Origin: Leclercia adecarboxylata
GTDB taxonomy: Bacteria; Pseudomonadota; Gammaproteobacteria; Enterobacterales; Enterobacteriaceae
Direction of reading: 5' to 3'
NCBI RefSeq assembly: GCF_006171285.1
Contig: NZ_CP040889.1
Span: forward strand, 3,410,001 to 3,474,000
DNA: 64,000 nucleotides
Position numbers and translations under genes: made by a program
Notes under the pieces: generated by a model
What the model was told of the DNA's origin: nothing
The model's database searches: none
The model's input: the letters and a program-made list of their open reading frames with translations, nothing else
Part shown: piece by piece, positions 57,206 to 64,000 of the stretch
Numbering within the stretch: the stretch's first letter is position 1
Layout: every line of letters begins with the position of its first letter

Positions 57206-60013
57206 ATGCAGAACGGCGCAATGAAAGCCTGGCTGGACTCTTCATTCCTCTCTGGTGCAAACCAAAGCTGGATTGAACAGCTCTATGAAGACTTCTTAAC
57301 CGACCCTGACTCAGTGGACGCTAACTGGCGTTCCATGTTCCAGGAGTTACCTGGAACGGGTGTCAAACCGGATCAATTTCATTCCAAAACACGTGATTAT
57401 TTCCGTCGTCTGGCGAAGGATGCCTCACGTTACTCTTCCGCTATCTCCGACCCTGACACCAATGCAAAGCAGGTTAAAGTCCTGCAGCTGATTAACGCCT
57501 ATCGTTTCCGTGGCCACCAGCATGCGAATCTGGATCCGCTGGGACTGTGGCAGCAAGAGCGTGTGGCCGATCTCGACCCGGCTTATCACGACCTTACCGA
57601 AGCAGATTTCCAGGAAACCTTCAACGTCGGCTCTTTCGCTATCGGCAAAGACACGATGAAGCTGGGCGATCTGCTGGAAGCGCTGAAGCAAACTTACTGC
57701 GGCTCCATCGGCGCAGAATACATGCACATCACTTCGACCGAAGAGAAACGCTGGATCCAGCAGCGTATTGAATCCGTTGCCGGTAAATCCACCTTCAATG
57801 CCGAAGAGAAAAAACGCTTCCTGAGCGAACTGACCGCAGCAGAAGGCCTGGAGCGCTACCTCGGTGCTAAATTCCCGGGTGCAAAACGCTTCTCGCTGGA
57901 AGGCGGTGATGCACTGGTGCCGATGCTGAAAGAGCTGATCCGCCACGCGGGCAACAGCGGTACCCGTGAAGTGGTACTGGGCATGGCGCACCGTGGTCGT
58001 CTGAACGTGCTGATCAACGTGCTGGGCAAAAAGCCGCAGGATCTGTTCGACGAATTCGCGGGCAAACATAAAGAACACCTCGGTACCGGTGACGTGAAGT
58101 ACCACATGGGCTTCTCATCGGATATCGAAACCCAGGGCGGCCTGGTGCACATGGCGCTGGCGTTTAACCCGTCGCACCTTGAGATCGTCAGCCCGGTGGT
58201 TATCGGCTCCGTACGTGCGCGTCTGGATCGTCTGGACGAGCCAAGCAGCAATAAAGTTCTGCCAATCACCATTCATGGCGATGCGGCGATCACCGGTCAG
58301 GGCGTGGTTCAGGAAACCCTGAACATGTCCAAAGCGCGTGGTTACGAAGTGGGCGGTACCGTTCGCATCGTGATCAACAACCAGGTAGGCTTCACCACCT
58401 CTAACCCGCTGGACGCGCGTTCTACGCCATACTGCACCGACATCGGTAAAATGGTACAGGCGCCGATCTTCCACGTTAACGCGGATGACCCGGAAGCCGT
58501 TGCTTTCGTTACCCGTCTGGCGCTGGACTTCCGTAACACCTTCAAGCGTGACGTGCTGATCGACCTGTTCTGCTACCGTCGTCATGGCCACAACGAAGCG
58601 GACGAGCCAAGTGCAACCCAGCCGCTGATGTACCAGAAAATCAAAAAACATCCGACCCCGCGCAAAATCTACGCTGACAAGCTGGAAGCGGAGAAGATTG
58701 TTGCCCTGGAAGATGCTACCGAGATGGTTAATCTTTACCGCGACGCGCTGGATGCCGGCGAATGCGTGGTGAAAGAACTGCGTCCGATGAACATGCACTC
58801 CTTTACCTGGTCGCCGTACCTCAACCACGAGTGGGATGAGAGCTACCCGAACAAGGTCGAGATGAAGCGTCTGCAGGAGCTGGCAAAACGCATCAGCACC
58901 GTACCAGAAGCAATCGAGATGCAGTCCCGCGTACAGAAAATCTACTCTGACCGTCAGGCGATGGCGGCAGGCGAGAAGCTGTTCGACTGGGGCGGCGCAG
59001 AAAACCTGGCGTACGCAACGCTGGTTGATGAAGGCATTCCGGTACGTCTGTCCGGTGAAGATGCCGGTCGTGGCACCTTCTTCCACCGTCATGCGGTGAT
59101 TCATAACCAGACCAACGGTTCTACCTACACCCCGCTGCAGCACGTGCATAACGGCCAGGGCCAGTTCAAGGTCTGGGACTCCGTGCTGTCAGAAGAAGCG
59201 GTCCTGGCGTTTGAATACGGTTACGCCACGGCAGAACCACGCACCCTGACCATCTGGGAAGCGCAGTTCGGCGACTTCGCCAACGGTGCGCAGGTTGTTA
59301 TCGACCAGTTCATCTCCTCTGGCGAGCAGAAGTGGGGCCGTATGTGTGGCCTGGTGATGCTGCTGCCACACGGTTACGAAGGGCAGGGCCCGGAGCACTC
59401 CTCCGCGCGTCTGGAGCGTTATCTGCAACTCTGCGCCGAGCAGAACATGCAGGTTTGCGTCCCGTCTACCCCGGCTCAGGTTTATCACATGCTGCGTCGT
59501 CAGGCGCTGCGCGGGATGCGCCGTCCACTGGTGGTGATGTCACCGAAATCGCTGCTGCGTCACCCGCTGGCAGTCTCCACCCTGGATGAGCTGGCGAACG
59601 GCACCTTCCTGCCGGCGATTGGCGAAATTGACGAGCTGGATCCACAGGCGGTTAAACGCGTGGTGATGTGTTCTGGTAAGGTTTACTACGACCTGCTGGA
59701 ACAGCGCCGTAAGAACGATCAGAAAGATGTCGCCATCGTGCGTATCGAACAGCTTTATCCATTCCCGCATCAGGCGATGCAGGAAGTGCTGAAACAATAT
59801 GCTCACGTACATGATTTTGTCTGGTGCCAGGAAGAGCCGCTCAACCAGGGCGCATGGTACTGCAGCCAGCATCATTTCCGTGAAGTGATTCCATTTGGGT
59901 CTGCCCTGCGTTACGCAGGTCGCCCGGCCTCCGCCTCTCCGGCGGTAGGGTATATGTCCGTTCACCAGAAGCAGCAACAAGATCTGGTCAATGACGCGCT
60001 GAACGTCGATTAA
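57206..60013 (+). CDS. sucA: 2-oxoglutarate dehydrogenase E1 component SucA
   Basis: SucA decarboxylates 2-oxoglutarate using thiamine diphosphate and passes the succinyl group to SucB. The 935-residue protein has the N-terminal [17 protein letters not shown] segment, the substrate/ThDP region [20 protein letters not shown], and the transketolase-like C-terminal half with [12 protein letters not shown]. It matches E. coli SucA (933 residues) with a two-residue insertion near residue 190. sucB follows 14 bases downstream. Confidence 0.98.
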   Translation: MQNGAMKAWLDSSFLSGANQSWIEQLYEDFLTDPDSVDANWRSMFQELPGTGVKPDQFHSKTRDYFRRLAKDASRYSSAISDPDTNAKQVKVLQLINAYRFRGHQHANLDPLGLWQQERVADLDPAYHDLTEADFQETFNVGSFAIGKDTMKLGDLLEALKQTYCGSIGAEYMHITSTEEKRWIQQRIESVAGKSTFNAEEKKRFLSELTAAEGLERYLGAKFPGAKRFSLEGGDALVPMLKELIRHAGNSGTREVVLGMAHRGRLNVLINVLGKKPQDLFDEFAGKHKEHLGTGDVKYHMGFSSDIETQGGLVHMALAFNPSHLEIVSPVVIGSVRARLDRLDEPSSNKVLPITIHGDAAITGQGVVQETLNMSKARGYEVGGTVRIVINNQVGFTTSNPLDARSTPYCTDIGKMVQAPIFHVNADDPEAVAFVTRLALDFRNTFKRDVLIDLFCYRRHGHNEADEPSATQPLMYQKIKKHPTPRKIYADKLEAEKIVALEDATEMVNLYRDALDAGECVVKELRPMNMHSFTWSPYLNHEWDESYPNKVEMKRLQELAKRISTVPEAIEMQSRVQKIYSDRQAMAAGEKLFDWGGAENLAYATLVDEGIPVRLSGEDAGRGTFFHRHAVIHNQTNGSTYTPLQHVHNGQGQFKVWDSVLSEEAVLAFEYGYATAEPRTLTIWEAQFGDFANGAQVVIDQFISSGEQKWGRMCGLVMLLPHGYEGQGPEHSSARLERYLQLCAEQNMQVCVPSTPAQVYHMLRRQALRGMRRPLVVMSPKSLLRHPLAVSTLDELANGTFLPAIGEIDELDPQAVKRVVMCSGKVYYDLLEQRRKNDQKDVAIVRIEQLYPFPHQAMQEVLKQYAHVHDFVWCQEEPLNQGAWYCSQHHFREVIPFGSALRYAGRPASASPAVGYMSVHQKQQQDLVNDALNVD

Positions 60014-60027
60014 TTAAAGGATACATA

Positions 60028-61248
60028 ATGAGTAGCGTAGATATTCTTGTTCCCGACCTGCCTGAGTCTGTAGCAGATGCGACCGTCGCCACCTGGCACA
60101 AAAAACCGGGCGATGCCGTTAAGCGCGACGAAGTGCTGGTAGAAATCGAAACTGACAAAGTGGTACTGGAAGTACCGGCTTCGGCGGATGGTGTTCTTGA
60201 TGCCGTACTGGAAGATGAAGGGACAACCGTCACTTCTCGCCAGATCCTGGGTCGCCTGCGTGAAGGCAACAGCGCAGGTAAAGAGTCCAGCGCGAAATCT
60301 GAAGAGAAAGCCTCTACTCCAGCGCAGCGCCAGCAGGCCTCCCTGGAAGAGCAGTCTAACGACGCGCTCAGCCCGGCGATCCGTCGCCTGCTGGCTGAAC
60401 ACAACCTCGACGCGGCTGCCATTAAAGGCACCGGCGTTGGCGGTCGTCTGACCCGTGAAGACGTTGAAAAACATCTGGCCAAAGCGCCAGCTGCGCCAGA
60501 AGCAAAAGCCCCGGCAGCCGCACCAGCAGCACAGCCTGCTCTGGGCGCCCGTAGCGAAAAACGCGTGCCGATGACCCGCCTGCGTAAGCGTGTGGCCGAG
60601 CGTCTGCTGGAAGCGAAAAACTCCACCGCGATGCTGACCACCTTCAACGAAGTGAACATGAAGCCAATCATGGACCTGCGTAAGCAGTACGGTGACGCGT
60701 TTGAAAAACGTCACGGTATCCGTCTGGGCTTTATGTCCTTCTACGTGAAAGCGGTTGTTGAAGCGCTGAAACGCTACCCGGAAGTGAACGCGTCCATCGA
60801 TGGCGATGACGTGGTTTATCACAACTACTTCGACGTGAGCATGGCCGTTTCTACCCCACGCGGCCTGGTGACCCCGGTTCTGCGTGATGTGGACACCCTG
60901 GGCATGGCTGACATCGAGAAGAACATTAAAGAGCTGGCAGTGAAAGGCCGCGACGGCAAGCTGACCGTCGACGACCTGACCGGCGGTAACTTCACCATTA
61001 CCAACGGCGGCGTATTCGGTTCCCTGATGTCTACCCCGATCATCAACCCACCGCAGAGCGCGATCCTTGGCATGCACGCTATCAAAGATCGCCCTATGGC
61101 GGTTGACGGTAAAGTTGAGATCCTGCCGATGATGTATCTGGCGCTCTCCTACGATCACCGTCTGATCGACGGCCGCGAGTCCGTGGGCTTCCTGGTCGCC
61201 ATTAAAGAGCTGCTGGAAGATCCAACTCGTCTGCTGCTGGACGTTTAG
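60028..61248 (+). CDS. sucB: Dihydrolipoyl succinyltransferase SucB (E2o)
   Basis: SucB transfers the succinyl group to CoA and forms the core of the complex. The 406-residue protein has one lipoyl domain with K44 ([10 protein letters not shown]), an E1/E3-binding domain (about residues 112-150, [14 protein letters not shown]) and the catalytic domain ending in [11 protein letters not shown] with the HxxxD motif. An Ala/Pro linker joins them. It matches E. coli SucB (405 residues). Confidence 0.98.
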   Translation: MSSVDILVPDLPESVADATVATWHKKPGDAVKRDEVLVEIETDKVVLEVPASADGVLDAVLEDEGTTVTSRQILGRLREGNSAGKESSAKSEEKASTPAQRQQASLEEQSNDALSPAIRRLLAEHNLDAAAIKGTGVGGRLTREDVEKHLAKAPAAPEAKAPAAAPAAQPALGARSEKRVPMTRLRKRVAERLLEAKNSTAMLTTFNEVNMKPIMDLRKQYGDAFEKRHGIRLGFMSFYVKAVVEALKRYPEVNASIDGDDVVYHNYFDVSMAVSTPRGLVTPVLRDVDTLGMADIEKNIKELAVKGRDGKLTVDDLTGGNFTITNGGVFGSLMSTPIINPPQSAILGMHAIKDRPMAVDGKVEILPMMYLALSYDHRLIDGRESVGFLVAIKELLEDPTRLLLDV

Positions 61249-61262
61249 TTTTTAGCCGTACT

Positions 61263-61288
61263 GCCCGGCGGCGCTTTGCCTGCCGGGC
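61263..61288. repeat. Single REP unit between sucB and sucC
   Basis: GCCCGGCGGCGC ... GCCGGGC forms a REP-type hairpin in the 87-base gap. In such internal positions REP hairpins usually protect upstream mRNA from 3' decay. Confidence 0.75.
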
Positions 61289-61335
61289 CTACAAAAGCAT
61301 GACCTAACGATTACCCTGAAGGATGGATAGAACAC

Positions 61336-62502
61336 ATGAACTTACATGAATATCAGGCAAAACAGCTGTTTGCCCGGTATGGCTTACCGGCTCCGGTGGG
61401 TTATGCCTGCAATACCCCTCGTGAAGCAGAAGAAGCCGCCTCTAAAATCGGTGCGGGTCCTTGGGTAGTAAAATGTCAGGTTCACGCTGGCGGCCGCGGT
61501 AAAGCGGGCGGTGTGAAGGTTGTTAACAGCAAAGAAGAGATCCGCGCCTTTGCTGAACATTGGCTTGGCAAACGTCTGGTGACCTATCAAACAGACGCGG
61601 GCGGCCAGCCGGTTAACCAGATCCTGGTTGAAGCGGCAACCGATATTGCAAAAGAACTGTACCTCGGCGCAGTCGTAGACCGTAGCTCCCGTCGCGTGGT
61701 GTTTATGGCCTCTACCGAAGGCGGCGTGGAAATCGAAAAAGTGGCGGAAGAGACCCCGCACCTGATCCACAAAGTCGCTATCGATCCGCTGGCGGGCCCA
61801 ATGCCTTACCAGGGTCGTGAGCTGGCATTCAAACTGGGTCTGGAAGGCAAACTGGTGCAGCAATTCACCAAGATCTTCATGGGCCTGGCAACTATCTTCC
61901 TGGAGCGCGACCTGGCGCTGATCGAAATCAACCCGCTGGTCATCACTAAGCAGGGCGATCTGATCTGCCTCGACGGCAAACTGGGCGCTGACGGCAACGC
62001 GCTGTTCCGCCAGGCTGACCTGCGCGAAATGCGCGACCAGTCTCAGGAAGATCCACGTGAAGCGCAGGCTGCACAGTGGGAACTGAACTACGTAGCACTC
62101 GATGGCAACATCGGCTGCATGGTTAACGGTGCGGGCCTGGCAATGGGCACCATGGACATCGTTAAACTGCACGGCGGCGAGCCGGCAAACTTCCTGGATG
62201 TGGGCGGCGGTGCAACCAAAGAGCGCGTGACCGAAGCATTCAAAATCATCCTCTCCGATGACAATGTGAAAGCCGTTCTGGTTAACATCTTCGGCGGTAT
62301 CGTACGTTGCGACCTGATCGCTGACGGTATCATCGGCGCGGTAGAAGAAGTGGGCGTGAACGTCCCGGTTGTTGTCCGTCTGGAAGGTAACAACGCTGAA
62401 CTCGGCGCGAAAAAACTGGCTGACAGCGGCCTGAATATTATTGCAGCGAAAAGTCTGACGGATGCAGCTCAGCAGGTTGTTGCCGCAGTGGAGGGGAAAT
62501 AA
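61336..62502 (+). CDS. sucC: Succinyl-CoA synthetase beta subunit SucC
   Basis: SucC with SucD makes succinate and ATP from succinyl-CoA. The 388-residue ATP-grasp protein begins [17 protein letters not shown], has the [17 protein letters not shown] nucleotide segment and a C-terminal CoA-ligase domain with [10 protein letters not shown]. It equals E. coli SucC in length. Its TAA overlaps the sucD ATG by one base. Confidence 0.98.
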   Translation: MNLHEYQAKQLFARYGLPAPVGYACNTPREAEEAASKIGAGPWVVKCQVHAGGRGKAGGVKVVNSKEEIRAFAEHWLGKRLVTYQTDAGGQPVNQILVEAATDIAKELYLGAVVDRSSRRVVFMASTEGGVEIEKVAEETPHLIHKVAIDPLAGPMPYQGRELAFKLGLEGKLVQQFTKIFMGLATIFLERDLALIEINPLVITKQGDLICLDGKLGADGNALFRQADLREMRDQSQEDPREAQAAQWELNYVALDGNIGCMVNGAGLAMGTMDIVKLHGGEPANFLDVGGGATKERVTEAFKIILSDDNVKAVLVNIFGGIVRCDLIADGIIGAVEEVGVNVPVVVRLEGNNAELGAKKLADSGLNIIAAKSLTDAAQQVVAAVEGK

Positions 62503-63371
62503 TGTCCGTTTTAATTAATAAAGATACCAAGGTTATCTGCCAGGGCTTCACCGGTAGCCAGGGTTCATTCCACTCTGAGCAGGCGATTGCTTACGGTACG
62601 CAGATGGTTGGCGGCGTAACCCCAGGTAAAGGCGGCACCACGCACCTGGGCCTGCCAGTGTTCAACACCGTGCGTGAAGCGGTAGAAGCGACTGGCGCAA
62701 CTGCCACCGTGATCTACGTTCCGGCTCCGTTCTGCAAAGACTCCATCCTGGAAGCGATCGACGCAGGCATCAAACTGATCATCACCATCACCGAAGGTAT
62801 CCCGACGCTGGATATGCTGACCGTGAAGGTGAAGCTGGACGAAGCGGGCGTGCGCATGATCGGGCCAAACTGCCCGGGCGTGATCACCCCAGGCGAATGC
62901 AAAATCGGCATCATGCCGGGCCACATTCATAAGCCGGGCAAAGTGGGTATCGTCTCCCGTTCCGGTACGCTGACCTATGAAGCGGTTAAGCAGACCACCG
63001 ACTACGGTTTCGGCCAGTCCACCTGTGTGGGCATCGGCGGCGACCCAATCCCGGGCTCTAACTTCATCGACATCCTGAAGCTGTTCCAGGAAGACCCGCA
63101 GACTGAAGCGATCGTCATGATCGGTGAAATCGGCGGTAGCGCGGAAGAAGAAGCGGCTGCTTACATCAAAGATCACGTGACCAAGCCAGTGGTTGGCTAC
63201 ATCGCGGGTGTCACCGCGCCGAAAGGCAAGCGTATGGGCCACGCAGGCGCCATCATCGCGGGCGGCAAAGGTACTGCGGACGAGAAATTCGCAGCGCTGG
63301 AAGCAGCAGGCGTGAAAACCGTTCGCAGCCTGGCTGACATCGGTGAAGCACTGAAATCCATCATTAAGTAA
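62502..63371 (+). CDS. sucD: Succinyl-CoA synthetase alpha subunit SucD
   Basis: SucD binds CoA and carries the phospho-histidine. The 289-residue protein has the CoA-binding [14 protein letters not shown] region, EGIPTLDM, and the active histidine in [12 protein letters not shown] (about residue 247). It equals E. coli SucD in length. It is the last protein gene of sdhCDAB-sucABCD, followed by SdhX. Confidence 0.98.
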   Translation: MSVLINKDTKVICQGFTGSQGSFHSEQAIAYGTQMVGGVTPGKGGTTHLGLPVFNTVREAVEATGATATVIYVPAPFCKDSILEAIDAGIKLIITITEGIPTLDMLTVKVKLDEAGVRMIGPNCPGVITPGECKIGIMPGHIHKPGKVGIVSRSGTLTYEAVKQTTDYGFGQSTCVGIGGDPIPGSNFIDILKLFQEDPQTEAIVMIGEIGGSAEEEAAAYIKDHVTKPVVGYIAGVTAPKGKRMGHAGAIIAGGKGTADEKFAALEAAGVKTVRSLADIGEALKSIIK

Positions 63372-63457
63372 ATCCTCTCTGCTCCCCGTGCGGGGAGCTT
63401 TGACATAATAAATGTCCGTTTCGACATGGTTGGCCATCGTAAGATGGCCTTTTTTTA
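63372..63457 (+). ncRNA. sdhX: Small RNA SdhX from the sucD 3' UTR (5' end approximate)
   Basis: In E. coli SdhX (RybD) is processed from the 3' end of the sdh-suc mRNA and represses ackA. Here the region after sucD has the same plan: a first hairpin (GCTCCCCGTGCGGGGAGC, 63381-63398), an unpaired stretch GACATAATAAATGTCC, and a terminator hairpin with T-run. The exact 5' end is set by RNase E and is my estimate. Confidence 0.75.
63432..63457 (+). terminator. sdh-suc operon / SdhX terminator
   Basis: GGCCATC/GATGGCC with loop GTAA is followed by seven T. It ends the 10-kb sdhCDAB-sucABCD transcription unit and overlaps the 3' end of the convergent regulator gene. Confidence 0.92.
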
Positions 63458-64000
63458 TTGCCTGCGCCGGGCGACCAGCGTGAATTTGTAGTCGTCAGTG
63501 TTAAATACGTTGCGGCTGTATTCGAACACCCGACCATCTTTCAAAAATCCACGAGATATTTTCTCCAGGATCGGTTTTGCCGGATCGAGCCCCAGCGTGG
63601 AGATCGCCTCCTGTGATGGCATGATCGGCACCAGCTCCTGCTCGCTGCGATCGATAACCATCTTTTTGATCTGCTCAATATAGTGATATTTGGAGTTCTC
63701 CATCACTTCCCAGGTGAGGTCAGGGAACATGGTGAGAGGCATCCATGTCTCTTCGAGGTTGACCGGTTTTAGCTTAATGAAGCGCACGCGCTTGACGTGC
63801 CAGACCTTGTCATCCGGACTAAGGGCTAATTTCGCGGCCAGTTTCGCGTCCGCCTTCACCACTTCGAAGATGGTGACATCGCTGTGCGTATCGACGTTGC
63901 GATCCGCCAGTTTTTCGTAAAAGCCGGTGAGCTGGTAAATGTCGTAATTGACGCGCTCTTCTTTTACATAGGAGCCGCTGCCCTGAATGCTTTCGATGAT
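63455..64000 (-). CDS. mngR: GntR-family regulator (MngR/FarR-like), 5' end outside window
   Basis: The last 181 codons of a GntR/HutC-type regulator are present and the frame stays open to the window edge. The segment starts just after the winged helix, with IIESIQGSGSYVKEERVNYDIYQL, and continues through the UTRA effector domain (VWHVKRVRF, LEETWMPL, DRSEQELVPIMP, GRVFEYSRN). It aligns well with E. coli MngR (FarR), repressor of mannosyl-glycerate genes, which also lies next to sucD. The N-terminal DNA-binding part and any mngAB genes would lie to the right. Confidence 0.88.
   Translation of the reverse strand: MIESIQGSGSYVKEERVNYDIYQLTGFYEKLADRNVDTHSDVTIFEVVKADAKLAAKLALSPDDKVWHVKRVRFIKLKPVNLEETWMPLTMFPDLTWEVMENSKYHYIEQIKKMVIDRSEQELVPIMPSQEAISTLGLDPAKPILEKISRGFLKDGRVFEYSRNVFNTDDYKFTLVARRRQ

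Overview
The window is a chromosomal segment of an enterobacterium of the Enterobacter / Leclercia / Lelliottia / Klebsiella group. I infer this from gene order that follows the E. coli 15-17 minute region almost gene for gene, from near-identical core proteins, and from genes E. coli K-12 lacks but Klebsiella and Enterobacter relatives carry (pcp and a DUF969/DUF979 membrane pair inside the pxp operon). The species cannot be fixed from the sequence alone.

Layout. 1-3372: an AT-rich accessory block on the minus strand holding a two-partner secretion system, a TpsB outer-membrane transporter and the first 429 residues of a filamentous TpsA exoprotein that runs off the left edge. 3373-7637: rihA and the glutamate/aspartate ABC transporter gltIJKL with SroC in the gltI-gltJ gap. 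7638-14984: lnt-corC-ybeY-ybeZ and miaB on the minus strand, divergent from ubiF. 15081-15782: seven tRNA genes in the order metT-leuW-glnU-glnW-metU-glnV-glnX. 16008-24301: asnB, the amino-sugar operon nagBACD and divergent nagE with NagC and CRP sites. 24481-31122: glnS, the chitoporin operon chiPQ with NagC sites and a ChiX pairing site, then fur (with its uof leader peptide), fldA, ybfE and ybfF. 31306-41386: seqA, pgm and the potassium system kdpFABCDE. 41696-44049: ybfA, then a complete group II intron sitting just after a terminator hairpin. 44050-51733: phr, ybgI, pxpBCA, DUF969-DUF979, pcp and nei. 51808-63458: the citric-acid-cycle cluster, gltA divergent from sdhCDAB-sucABCD, ending in SdhX. 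63455-64000: the 3' part of a GntR/MngR-type regulator.

How genes work together. NagC links GlcNAc uptake (NagE), GlcNAc-6-P breakdown (NagA, NagB) and chitosugar entry (ChiP). KdpDE controls KdpFABC. Pcp frees pyroglutamate from peptide N-termini, PxpABC hydrolyses it to glutamate, and the two membrane proteins between them are candidate transport partners. gltA, sdh and suc supply consecutive steps of the citric-acid cycle.

The least explained parts are the truncated two-partner system, the DUF969/DUF979 pair in the pyroglutamate operon, the intron and the orphan DNA before it, the nagE permease domain that differs from E. coli NagE, and a composite palindromic repeat at 7935-8045 with a half copy at 57001-57036.
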